This document shows positions 8,063 through 15,011 of a stretch of 21,174 nt of DNA, piece after piece. The stretch covers positions 1 through 21,174 of the forward strand of contig DVHW01000107.1 in assembly GCA_018711785.1 (NCBI GenBank). The letters are read 5' to 3'. Both the position numbers and the translations under genes were made by a program. The DNA comes from Candidatus Galloscillospira excrementavium. GTDB lineage: Bacteria > Bacillota > Clostridia > Oscillospirales > Oscillospiraceae. The notes under the pieces were generated by a model, which was not told the origin of the DNA, did no database searches, and saw nothing but the letters and a program-made list of their open reading frames with translations. How positions within the stretch are numbered: the stretch's first letter is position 1; every line of letters starts with the position of its first letter.

Positions 8063-8775
8063 GCCGCTTCCGCTTCTACATCCTCCCCCGCCTTCTCCTG
8101 GCCCTCAGCGTTTTGGCCCTGGCGGCCGGGCTGTGGGTGCTGTGGCTCTCCCTGGGGCAGCCCATGCCCACCGCCGCCCTGGCCTGCCGCCAGGCGGAGA
8201 CCGCCCGCTTCCTGGCCCCCGGCCAGCTGCTGGCCACCGGGGAGGTCCATCTGGACGAGGGCTACACCGAGCAGGACGCCTGGGCGGTGCTCCGCCGCGG
8301 CGAGGGGTACGCCCTGGCGGAGCTGGAGCGCACCGCCGGCTTCCTGTGGACGGTGGACTGGCTCTGGTCCTCCGACCCCGTCGGCAGCGCCCCTCTGTTC
8401 ACCTTCGCCACCGCCCGCTCCACCTGGTGGGACCCGGGCGAGGTCTGGCGGGACGACTACGACATCGGGGACACGGACACCTACGTCCAGACCGTCCCCC
8501 TGGCCGTCTGCGACGACCCCGCCGCTGTCCGCCTGGAGGGGGAGCTGCTGGTGGCGGGGGGCTGGGAGGACCCCCAGGCCGTCTATGCAGAGCGGGCGGT
8601 GCCCATCATCTGGTCCCCCGCTGAAAACGGCGTCTGGGTGGGGGAGCCGGTGTCCGCCCTCATGCCCCACAGCCCCGACGACCCCACCGTCCTCGGCGGC
8701 TCCATCCTCATCTGGTGCCGGGCCTACGACGCGGGCGGCAATTTAATCGCGTCCTGTGACCCCTCCGCCCGTTAA
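8059..8775 (+). CDS. One-helix membrane-anchored protein, copy 1
   Basis: A 238-residue protein that I do not recognise by function. An N-terminal membrane helix (about 9-31, LPRLLLALSVLALAAGLWVLWL) anchors a roughly 200-residue extracytoplasmic domain. The start is a GTG at 8059 that overlaps the preceding TGA as GTGA, with AGGAGG at 8043-8048. Its sequence after the helix (PMPTAALACRQAE..FLAPGQLLATGEV, then a stretch with VLRRGEGYALAELER) aligns with the product at 9628-10332 (PIPTAELARRATE..FFGPGEVLAD, then LVRSGDWYALESVR), so the two are paralogues. Translational coupling with the HAAS gene suggests that the two proteins act as a pair. Confidence 0.7.
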   Translation: MSRFRFYILPRLLLALSVLALAAGLWVLWLSLGQPMPTAALACRQAETARFLAPGQLLATGEVHLDEGYTEQDAWAVLRRGEGYALAELERTAGFLWTVDWLWSSDPVGSAPLFTFATARSTWWDPGEVWRDDYDIGDTDTYVQTVPLAVCDDPAAVRLEGELLVAGGWEDPQAVYAERAVPIIWSPAENGVWVGEPVSALMPHSPDDPTVLGGSILIWCRAYDAGGNLIASCDPSAR

Positions 8776-8834
8776 ACTGAATTTCCCTCCCCAACCCGGC
8801 AAAAACCCGCTGTCCGCGGAAAGGAGGTATCCCT

Positions 8835-9635
8835 ATGCCCAACCCGGAAGAACACTTCTCCCGCTACTGCGACCAGGTCTGCGCCCACGTCCGCTTCCGC
8901 CCCGACCACCCCGCCATCCGCGCCGAGCTCATGGCCCACCTGGAGGACCGGTACCGGGCCATCCTGGACCGCCAGCCCAACCTGCCCCTCTTCGAGGCGG
9001 GGGACCGGGCCGCAGCCGCCATGGGGGACCCCGCAGAGCTGGGCCGCGCCCTGGACGCGGCCCACAGCCCCCTCCTGGGCTGGGTCCAGATCTGGGTGCA
9101 CCGGCTACTCTGTGCTGTGGCCGCGGCAACCGCTCTTCTTATCTTTGTCCCCTACATTTTATCCCCTGATCTGCTGTCCTCTCTCTGGTCCCGGCAGCCT
9201 TATGACGAATTCCTTCTGAACGAGGCGGAGGAGGCCACGGTGGTGGCTGACTTTGACTGCGGTGCCTTCGTCTCCACGGAGGACTACACCTTCACCGTGG
9301 AGCGGACCGTGGTCCAGCAGCGGGATTCCTCCCTCAGCCTCTACTGTACCATCCATGCCCTCCATTTAAACCCCTGGCTCCGGAACCCCTACCTGGATGA
9401 CGGGGTATGGGCGGTAGATGACCTGGGTAACCGCCACCCCTCCTGGGAGGAGCCGGACTACGATGGCACCTTGTCGGTATGGAGCGGCTTCAGTTCCCCC
9501 TTCCGTACCCACTACATAGCTGCAGTCAACTCCATCCCCGCCGAGGCCAGCGAGATCACCCTGATCTTCGACCGCTACGGGAAAAACGAGATCTATCTCA
9601 CCATCCCCCTGAGAGGAGGCGAGTCCGATGGCTGA
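8835..9635 (+). CDS. HAAS/permease-prefix-domain single-pass membrane protein, copy 2
   Basis: A 266-residue protein with the same layout as the product at 7283-8062. The N-terminal HAAS-type domain (about 1-75) carries IRAELMAHLEDRYRAILDRQ and AGDRAAAAMGDPAELGRALDAAHSPL. One membrane helix lies near 86-109 (LLCAVAAATALLIFVPYIL). The roughly 155-residue extracytoplasmic part is unrecognised and richer in aromatic and acidic residues than in copy 1. The ATG has a strong AAGGAGGT site (8821-8828) six bases away. The 59-base gap after the previous gene shows no promoter or terminator, so it should belong to the PadR operon. The N-terminal domains of the two copies are conserved while the outer domains have diverged strongly. 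Confidence 0.8.
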   Translation: MPNPEEHFSRYCDQVCAHVRFRPDHPAIRAELMAHLEDRYRAILDRQPNLPLFEAGDRAAAAMGDPAELGRALDAAHSPLLGWVQIWVHRLLCAVAAATALLIFVPYILSPDLLSSLWSRQPYDEFLLNEAEEATVVADFDCGAFVSTEDYTFTVERTVVQQRDSSLSLYCTIHALHLNPWLRNPYLDDGVWAVDDLGNRHPSWEEPDYDGTLSVWSGFSSPFRTHYIAAVNSIPAEASEITLIFDRYGKNEIYLTIPLRGGESDG

Positions 9636-10332
9636 CCGCCCCAAGCGCCCTCGGCGCACTCTCACACGGCGGCAGAAGCTCCTGCGGGACGCCCTGCTCC
9701 TCCCCCTGGCCCTCCTGGCGCTCTACGCCGCCCTGGACTTCCCCATCCCCACGGCGGAGCTGGCCCGCCGGGCCACCGAACGGAAAAACTTCTTCGGCCC
9801 CGGGGAGGTCCTGGCCGACATACCGGGCACAGAGCCCTACGGGGAGGGGCGCTCCGATTCTGATGACCGGTACTATTTGGTCCGCAGCGGGGACTGGTAC
9901 GCTCTGGAGTCTGTGCGCCCGGATGGCCTGGCCTGGGAGACCGGCTCACTGGCCTCCGTCCAAAACGACCCTGCCCTCCCCCTGGCGTTCTCCGCCCCCA
10001 GTTACCGGACCACAGATCCCCTCCTGGTGCTCCGCAATGACCCCGAGATCGCGGAGGTGGAGCTGCTCTTCCCGGTCTACCTGGTTTTTACGGACTACGA
10101 GTGGACCGGCGACCGCTTTGCCCTGTGCTCCGTCCGCTCTACCCAGCCGGTGGAGGACTGTTTTCTCCTGTCCGCCCCCATCGATTGGCTCTCCCACATT
10201 TCACCTCCCGTAGCCCGGGGGTACTCCGCCGACGGCCGCCTGCTCTACACCAGCCCCGTCCCGGAGGCGTGGGAGAGCTACGACTTCTCCCTGGACATGA
10301 CCACCATCCCCTTCGAAGAGCTCTACGACTGA
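9628..10332 (+). CDS. One-helix membrane-anchored protein, copy 2
   Basis: A 234-residue protein, function not recognised. A basic N-terminus (MADRPKRPRRTLTRRQK) precedes a membrane helix at about 19-38, giving an inside-to-outside anchor, then an extracytoplasmic domain of about 190 residues. It shares PTAELA, FGPGEVLA and SGDWYAL-type motifs with the product at 8059-8775. The ATG at 9628 overlaps the end of the HAAS gene by eight bases (ATGGCTGA) and has GAGGAGG eight bases upstream. It is the last gene of the PadR operon, followed by a strong terminator. Together with the preceding gene it forms the second copy of the duplicated pair. Confidence 0.72.
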   Translation: MADRPKRPRRTLTRRQKLLRDALLLPLALLALYAALDFPIPTAELARRATERKNFFGPGEVLADIPGTEPYGEGRSDSDDRYYLVRSGDWYALESVRPDGLAWETGSLASVQNDPALPLAFSAPSYRTTDPLLVLRNDPEIAEVELLFPVYLVFTDYEWTGDRFALCSVRSTQPVEDCFLLSAPIDWLSHISPPVARGYSADGRLLYTSPVPEAWESYDFSLDMTTIPFEELYD

Positions 10333-10346
10333 CCCCCAGCGCAGAA

Positions 10347-10386
10347 AAAGGCCCGCCGCGGACAAGTTCGTCCGCGGCGGGCCTTT
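10347..10386. terminator. Bidirectional intrinsic terminator between convergent operons
   Basis: AAAGGCCCGCCGCGGAC (10347-10363) pairs perfectly with its complement at 10370-10386 around AAGTTC. On the plus strand the stem ends in CTTT and is followed by CTGTTTG; on the minus strand it is followed by TTCTGC after the AAAGG/CCTTT base. It lies 14 bases after the last PadR-operon gene and downstream of the phage operon on the other strand, so it can stop both. Confidence 0.9.
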
Positions 10387-10392
10387 CTGTTT

Positions 10393-10463
10393 GTCAAAAA
10401 ACCTCGTAGAGTTCGCGGCGCGCACGCCGCAGCCTTCTCGAACAAGTGCTCGCACTTGTTCGA
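10393..10463 (-). repeat. Structured dispersed repeat, copy A
   Basis: Reading the minus strand: a hairpin with arms TCGAACAAGTGC and GCACTTGTTCGA (10463-10438), then a GC stem GCGGCG-TGCG-CGCCGC (10430-10415), then a tract ending in AACTCTACGAGG and a T-run (to 10393). The tract matches 20759-20783 at 23 of 25 positions. The first hairpin sits about six bases after the last phage-operon stop codon. It may aid 3'-end formation, but it has the look of a dispersed repeat. Confidence 0.65.
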
Positions 10464-10468
10464 AAGTC

Positions 10469-11035
10469 TCACTCCACCAGTTTCTCCAGCTCGCCCCAGG
10501 TCAGCCCCAGCGCCTCGATGTCTCCCCAGGTGTCGAATCTCTCCTCCATCATGGCCCAGGTGATGTACCAGTACACGTACTCCACCGCCAGGTGGCAGGG
10601 CAGGATGTCCTCGATGATCTTCCGCATCTCCTCGAACCCGTCGGGGATGCCGGGCACGTCGGGGAAGGTGACCTGCACCTGGCCCGGCGTGCCGGTCTCA
10701 TGGGCCAGGGCGTTGAGCCCGCAGCCCTTCAGGGTGTCGTTGATGGCCGCGAGGGTGAAGCTGTCCCCGCCGATGCGCAGCAGGGCCGCCAGGGCCGCCC
10801 GGCGGCGCTCCAGGGTGTCCGCCACCGGCGCGCGGGTGAGCAGCGCCTCCACCGCCGCAAGGCCCGCCCCCTCCGCCGTGTCCAGCAGCATCTCCCGCTC
10901 GGTCTCCTCCAGCGCCGCCGCCACGCCGTCCAGGCCCGCCCCCACGGCCTCCAGCTCCCCGCCGTTGATGGTGCCCTCCAGCCGGTACACCCCCAGGGGC
11001 CGCAGCAAGTCCTTCAGATAGTCCCCGTAGCCCAT
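10469..11035 (-). CDS. YmfQ/XkdU-like phage baseplate protein (DUF2313 type)
   Basis: A 188-residue protein in the position of PBSX XkdU, directly after baseplate J. It begins MGYGDYLKDLLRPLGVYRLEGTINGGELEAVGAGLD, typical of the YmfQ family that joins the baseplate wedge to fibres. An ATG overlapping the previous stop as TGATG (11035) is preferred to a GTG one codon upstream; GGGGAG lies eight bases upstream. In complete phages tail-fibre, holin and endolysin genes normally follow. Here nothing phage-like follows: it is the last gene of the operon, followed by repeat copy A and the shared terminator. Confidence 0.8.
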   Translation of the reverse strand: MGYGDYLKDLLRPLGVYRLEGTINGGELEAVGAGLDGVAAALEETEREMLLDTAEGAGLAAVEALLTRAPVADTLERRRAALAALLRIGGDSFTLAAINDTLKGCGLNALAHETGTPGQVQVTFPDVPGIPDGFEEMRKIIEDILPCHLAVEYVYWYITWAMMEERFDTWGDIEALGLTWGELEKLVE

Positions 11036-12090
11036 CACGTCATCTCCCCGATACTCAGCGTCCCCAGCACCGGCAGCACATCCTCGTCCACCGCCACGTC
11101 GGCCGCCGGGACGGTGATGGCGTAGTTGGCCACCCCGTCCACCGAGAACAGCAGGGCCCCCAGCCGGGCCAGGAGCACGTCCTGCCCCAGCCGCTCCCCG
11201 CCAAACCAGTTCTCGATGGCCGCCTCCACCCGGCCGGACACGTCGTCAAAGTCCGCCCCCTCCGCGGCCTTCACCGAGAGGGACAGGTTCACCGTCTGGG
11301 TCTCCGGGGCCCGGACGGCCACATCCACGGCGATCTCCCGCCGCTCGTCGAACCACGCCTCCAGCCCGTCCAGCAGTTCCTCCTCCGGTACGCCCTCCGC
11401 CGTGGCCACCACCACGTCCACCGTGCCGGTGCCCCGGCTCCGGGGCAGCACCACCGCCGCCGCCACGCCGGGGTAGGACAGGGCCCCCTGCTGGTAGAAG
11501 GCGGCGTTGGCCCCGTTGGGCAGGCGCTGGAAGGTCTCCAGCACCCGCTGGCGCAGTTCCTCGTCCCCCTCGGTCCCAGTCCCGCCGGTAAACGGGGCGG
11601 GATTGGTGCACCGGCTCACCCCCACCGGCGCCACCGCCATGGTCAGGATGCTCCCCGCGGCCACATTGCCCCCCGTCCCCGGCTCCACCGCCCGGGCGGG
11701 CACGTCTACATAGGTCTCCCCCGCACCCAGCACCGCCGCCTCGGTAGTCTCAAACCGCACCAGCCCCGCGGTCATGCACACCGTCCCCAGCGGGATGTCA
11801 AGGTCGGAGGACGCCGCCGCGTCGCACTGGAAGCGGATGGTCCCCTCCGCCTGGGCGGCCTGCCGCCGAGCCAGGCCTCGCAGCTGGGCGTGCCGGTCCA
11901 GAAACTCCCCCGCCGCCGTCTGGGGGAAGCACTGCCGCCCCACCCAGTCGGCCTGGACATAGAGGGCCTGCACCTGGGCGGCCACGGCGTAGAGCCGCAC
12001 CGCCAGGTCCCCGTCGCCACCGGCCTCCAGGCCGGTCCGCTGGGCGAAGTCGGCGCACAGTGCGCCGTAGATCTCTTCCACTGTCTTCAT
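11035..12090 (-). CDS. Baseplate J family protein (XkdT-like)
   Basis: A 351-residue baseplate wedge protein homologous in layout to P2 gpJ and PBSX XkdT. Visible features are an N-terminal helical segment (VEEIYGALCADFAQRTGLEAGGDGDLAVRLYAVAAQVQALY), the FLDRHAQLRGLAR motif at about 63-75, a beta-rich middle with TGGTGTEGDEELRQRVLETFQRLPNGANAAFY (about 170-200, the characteristic GxxxEsDeelR..l region), and a C-terminal domain. Length is normal. ATG start two bases before the previous gene's stop. Part of the contractile-tail baseplate. Confidence 0.92.
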   Translation of the reverse strand: MKTVEEIYGALCADFAQRTGLEAGGDGDLAVRLYAVAAQVQALYVQADWVGRQCFPQTAAGEFLDRHAQLRGLARRQAAQAEGTIRFQCDAAASSDLDIPLGTVCMTAGLVRFETTEAAVLGAGETYVDVPARAVEPGTGGNVAAGSILTMAVAPVGVSRCTNPAPFTGGTGTEGDEELRQRVLETFQRLPNGANAAFYQQGALSYPGVAAAVVLPRSRGTGTVDVVVATAEGVPEEELLDGLEAWFDERREIAVDVAVRAPETQTVNLSLSVKAAEGADFDDVSGRVEAAIENWFGGERLGQDVLLARLGALLFSVDGVANYAITVPAADVAVDEDVLPVLGTLSIGEMT

Positions 12091-12091
12091 G

Positions 12092-12442
12092 TCATCCCTC
12101 CAGCGCCACGGCGGCGGTCAGGCCGGTGCCGTTCCAGGTCAGGCGTACGGTCAGCAGCGCCCGGTCCCCGTCGCCGGCCAGCTCCACCGACTCGATGCTC
12201 AGCCCGTCCTCCCCCGCCAGGGCCTCGGCCACGTACTGCTCCGCCAGGCCCTGCCGCTGGCTGGCCCTGCACCGGGGCAGCCGGTGCAGCTGGCTCCCCA
12301 GCTCGGGCAAAAAGGGGAAGCTCCCCCGCCGCGCGGTCAGCTTCCACAGCACCCGCTGCAGCAGTCCGTCGCTCCCCTCAGCCCGGCGCACGCCCCCCGT
12401 CCCGTCGGGCAGGTAGTCCCCATCCCGCAGCATCAGTTCCAT
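12092..12442 (-). CDS. gp25/GPW-like baseplate protein (XkdS-like, DUF2634 type)
   Basis: A 116-residue baseplate wedge subunit. RRGSFPFLPELGSQLHRLPRCR (about 39-60) is the family hallmark, corresponding to the conserved Gp25-like core around a buried Glu. LAEQYVAEALAGEDGLSIESVEL and a final beta hairpin complete the fold. Position between the OB-fold protein and baseplate J matches PBSX. The first ATG has GGGGAG only three bases away, so a start at the in-frame ATG at codon 4 is also possible. Confidence 0.85.
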   Translation of the reverse strand: MELMLRDGDYLPDGTGGVRRAEGSDGLLQRVLWKLTARRGSFPFLPELGSQLHRLPRCRASQRQGLAEQYVAEALAGEDGLSIESVELAGDGDRALLTVRLTWNGTGLTAAVALEG

Positions 12443-12451
12443 CTTCTCCCC

Positions 12452-12829
12452 CTACTCTCCGTCAAACAGGCTCTCAATGGGCACGCCGTTGATGAGCACC
12501 CGGCCCATCAGCTCCACCGTGCCGTCGTTTCCCAGCCGCACCGCCGCGTTGCCCGGCCCGGAGGAGATGCGCACCTCCCCCGGCGTGCCCTCCCCCTCGG
12601 CCCGGGCGGCAGTCACACAGTAGGCCGGCCCGGCGCCGGCGTTTTTCAGCACCAGCACCTCCTGCCCGGGCGCCGGGGTCCACTGATAGCCCCCCGGGGC
12701 GTAGACCGCCATGGCCCGCCGCTCCCCGTCCAGGTAGACGCCGGTGTCCTTTCCCCCGATGGTGGCGAAGCCCGCCTGGGCCTCCCCCAGCCTGTCCCGC
12801 CGCCTCCGGCTCTGTCCGGAAAGCCACAT
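12452..12829 (-). CDS. OB-fold baseplate/spike-like protein (gpV-like, XkdR position)
   Basis: A 125-residue protein with the OB-fold style of baseplate assembly protein V: KDTGVYLDGERRAMAVYAPGGYQWTPAPGQEVLVLK followed by a C-terminal hydrophobic GNDGTVELMGRVLINGVPIESLF. Such proteins form the membrane-piercing spike or sit beneath the hub. It is shorter than phage gpV and lacks a visible beta-helical spike tip. The ATG at 12829 is preferred to GTG at 12835, because GAGGAG is eight bases from the ATG and only two from the GTG. It lies between hub and gp25-like genes, where PBSX has XkdR. Confidence 0.75.
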   Translation of the reverse strand: MWLSGQSRRRRDRLGEAQAGFATIGGKDTGVYLDGERRAMAVYAPGGYQWTPAPGQEVLVLKNAGAGPAYCVTAARAEGEGTPGEVRISSGPGNAAVRLGNDGTVELMGRVLINGVPIESLFDGE

Positions 12830-12844
12830 GTACACCGCTCCTCT

Positions 12845-13789
12845 CTAATCCTCCCGCCGCTCCAGGGTCAGCCGGGTGCTCCCCCCGTCCATCCCCATCC
12901 GGCTCTCGGCCCGGGCCACCCGCCACGCCCCGGTGAGGGCGGGGGTGTCCCGGGCCAGATCCACTTCCTCCCCCGGCCAGGCGGCAAAGGTGCCCGACAC
13001 CGTCACCTCCAGCGCCAGCCGCCCCTTCTTCGCCTCGGCGATCTGATAGGCCCCGCTGTACCGCATGGCGTCCCCGGTGCTCCGCCCCGGCATGGTAATC
13101 ACCCTGCGGCACCGGCCGCCCCGGCGGTAAAACTCCTCATCCCGGACGGTCTGGGTGGTCTTGCGCACCCGGTCCCGCACCAGCACCTCGGAGAGCGCGC
13201 CGTACCGCTCCTCCCGCCACCGCCAGGCCAGGGCCGCTGTCTCGCTGTCCAGGGTGAGCCGCCGCTGCGCGCCCCAGGGCGAGAGCACCAGCGCCCCGGT
13301 CCGGTCGAATCGGGGCTCCACGCCGCCGTAGTACCGCACGAAGGAGCGCAGCACCTGCCACTCGCTCTCCCCGCTCTCCACCGAGAAGCCCGGCACCGCC
13401 GGGAAGTCGGCCTTCTCCGCCACCCGGATGCCGTAGGGCTCCACATGGTCCCGCAGGATGTCCTCCAGGGTGGCCACCTGGTAGTCGGCGCTCTCGGCCT
13501 CGTTGTCCAGCAGCAGGGCCGCCATGCCCCGGCCGGATACCTCCAGCGCACAGCCGTCCATGTCCCAGGTCAGCTCGTACTCGTCCACCCTGCCCCGGAA
13601 CAGCACCTCTCCGTCCTCCACGGCGGTGAACTCCACCGCGTCGGACAATGCGCCGTCCACCGCCGTCCCCCAGGGGCAGCGCACCTCAAAGCTGTCGCAG
13701 GGGGTCCCGGTCCCGTAGCTCAGGGTCCAGGACAGGGCCTCCGGCAGCTCCCACTTCCGCCTGTCGTACCCGGTCAGATAGAAGGTCAC
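12845..13789 (-). CDS. Baseplate hub protein (XkdQ-like, gpD/gp27 type)
   Basis: A 314-residue protein at the position of PBSX XkdQ, following the LysM gene. It begins VTFYLTGYDRRKWELPEALSWTLSYGTGTPCDSFEVRCPW, the usual first hub beta domain. The segment ATLEDILRDHVEPYGIRVAEKADFPAVPGFSVESGESEWQVLRSFVRYYGG (about 120-170) matches the gpD/XkdQ core, and it ends with a beta domain carrying SGTFAAWPGEEVDLARDTPALTGAWRVARAESRM. The start is a GTG overlapping the previous TGA as GTGA. The frame stays open upstream into the LysM gene, but that extension is out of frame with real coding sequence and rejected. Confidence 0.88.
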   Translation of the reverse strand: MTFYLTGYDRRKWELPEALSWTLSYGTGTPCDSFEVRCPWGTAVDGALSDAVEFTAVEDGEVLFRGRVDEYELTWDMDGCALEVSGRGMAALLLDNEAESADYQVATLEDILRDHVEPYGIRVAEKADFPAVPGFSVESGESEWQVLRSFVRYYGGVEPRFDRTGALVLSPWGAQRRLTLDSETAALAWRWREERYGALSEVLVRDRVRKTTQTVRDEEFYRRGGRCRRVITMPGRSTGDAMRYSGAYQIAEAKKGRLALEVTVSGTFAAWPGEEVDLARDTPALTGAWRVARAESRMGMDGGSTRLTLERRED

Positions 13790-14388
13790 TTCACCCGCAC
13801 CTCCTCGCCCGGGTAGATGAGGTTCGGGTTTTTGATCTGGGGGTTGAGGGCGATGACCTCCGCCAGGCCCACGCCGTACTCCCGGGCGATGCCCCACAGG
13901 GTCTCCCCCCGGCGCACCGTGTGGCGGACGGCAGAACCGGCGGCACTCTCCGCTTCTATACCGGCGCTCCCCGCCCCGCCGTCCGCGCTCTCTCCTGCCT
14001 GTCCCGTCCCGTACTCCTTCAGGCCCGGTGTCTCCGACGGGCCCTCCCAGAAGGTGAAGGTGTAGCTCACGTAGTCCGGCCGGGGCTCCTGCCGCAGGGA
14101 GAGCTCCACGAAGTAGGCGCTGGCCGGCTGCCATACCGGGTGGATGAGGGGCCCGGTCCCCCCGGCGTAAAAGAGGGTGGCCAGCTCCTTGAACTGGTCG
14201 TAGGCCTCCGGTCCCACGAACTCCCCCTCTCCCTTCAGCACCCGGTAGCTCCGCCCCAGGTCCTGGAGGTGGTAGACCCCCATGGGGAACTTCTGCACCG
14301 CCATGTCCCGGTGGTACTCGATGGTGTACACCCTGGGGTTGTGGGGCCACACATAGTCCTTGTAGCGCATCGCCGCCAGCTCTGCCAT
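13786..14388 (-). CDS. LysM-domain baseplate protein (XkdP-like)
   Basis: A 200-residue protein with an N-terminal tail-hub-associated domain (about 1-125; WPHNPRVYTIEYHRDMAVQKFPMG), an Ala/Gly/Glu-rich linker (126-152) and a C-terminal LysM domain (153-200, HTVRRGETLWGIAREYGVGLAEVIALNPQIKNPNLIYPGEEVRV) expected to bind peptidoglycan or organise the baseplate. This matches PBSX XkdP and phage gp53-like proteins. ATG with GGGGAGAGG upstream. In PBSX the gene directly follows the tape measure; here it directly follows a 200-residue protein instead. Confidence 0.9.
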   Translation of the reverse strand: MAELAAMRYKDYVWPHNPRVYTIEYHRDMAVQKFPMGVYHLQDLGRSYRVLKGEGEFVGPEAYDQFKELATLFYAGGTGPLIHPVWQPASAYFVELSLRQEPRPDYVSYTFTFWEGPSETPGLKEYGTGQAGESADGGAGSAGIEAESAAGSAVRHTVRRGETLWGIAREYGVGLAEVIALNPQIKNPNLIYPGEEVRVK

Positions 14389-14408
14389 TCTGTCCTCTCC
14401 CCGCTTTC

Positions 14409-15011
14409 TCAGTAGAGGGTAAATCCCCCGTCATACCGCCGGGCGTCCCGCTGGAACACCCGGTCCAGCGCCTCCGGCGTCCAGCCTCCGGCCCTGTTCG
14501 CCCCATCCGGGGCAACACTCGCCTGCCCCACCGGCCGGGACAGCTCTATCCCGGCGGATGGGGCGTCCGTCTGCCGCCCCATCCGCTCCACCCGCCCGCT
14601 CTGGGCCAGCTCCCGGTAGAGCCTCTCTGCCGCCGAACGGTCCCCCGCCGCCGGAATAATACCCGCAGTTGCCCCGTCCTCCGGGCGCGCCGCACCCCCT
14701 GCCGTCCGCAGGAGGTCCGCCGCCTGCCCTCTCCAGTCCGCCGCCCGGCGCAGGTTCTCCACTATCGACGGGGCGGAGCCCTCTGCCCCGTCCTCTGCCG
14801 TGGCTTTCTCCGCCCTGCCGCCGGAAACGGCGCTCGATGTCGGACCTTCGCTGACACGGGACAGCTCTGTCCCGCGTCCTTCGTCCGCCCCATCCTCTGT
14901 CCGCCGGACCGCCAGTCTGTCCAGGGCCGCCCCACACCACGCCAGGGTCTCCCCGTCCTCCTCGTCCTCCGGCCCCTGTCCGTCCAGGAGCCACTCCAGA
15001 TAGTCTGTCAT
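14409..15011 (-). CDS. Uncharacterised protein occupying the tape-measure position
   Basis: A 200-residue protein that I do not recognise. The N-terminus is acidic (MTDYLEWLLDGQGPEDEEDGE), the middle (about 40-165) is Ala/Gly/Glu/Arg-rich and looks disordered, and the C-terminus is compact (WTPEALDRVFQRDARRYDGGFTLY). No membrane helix or long hydrophobic coiled coil is present, unlike a tape measure. Third positions in the middle are more mixed than in neighbours (GGT ATT ATT, CGT, ACA, TCG codons), suggesting relaxed selection there. The ATG overlaps the chaperone extension stop as ATGA. It could be a vestigial or very short length-determinant, or a protein that caps the tube; neither is shown by the sequence. 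Confidence 0.65.
   Translation of the reverse strand: MTDYLEWLLDGQGPEDEEDGETLAWCGAALDRLAVRRTEDGADEGRGTELSRVSEGPTSSAVSGGRAEKATAEDGAEGSAPSIVENLRRAADWRGQAADLLRTAGGAARPEDGATAGIIPAAGDRSAAERLYRELAQSGRVERMGRQTDAPSAGIELSRPVGQASVAPDGANRAGGWTPEALDRVFQRDARRYDGGFTLY

Noticed and set aside
10333..10468. A small gene in the gap between the PadR operon and the phage operon
   Set aside because: The gap is filled by a terminator and repeat copy A; the short frames present lack ribosome sites.
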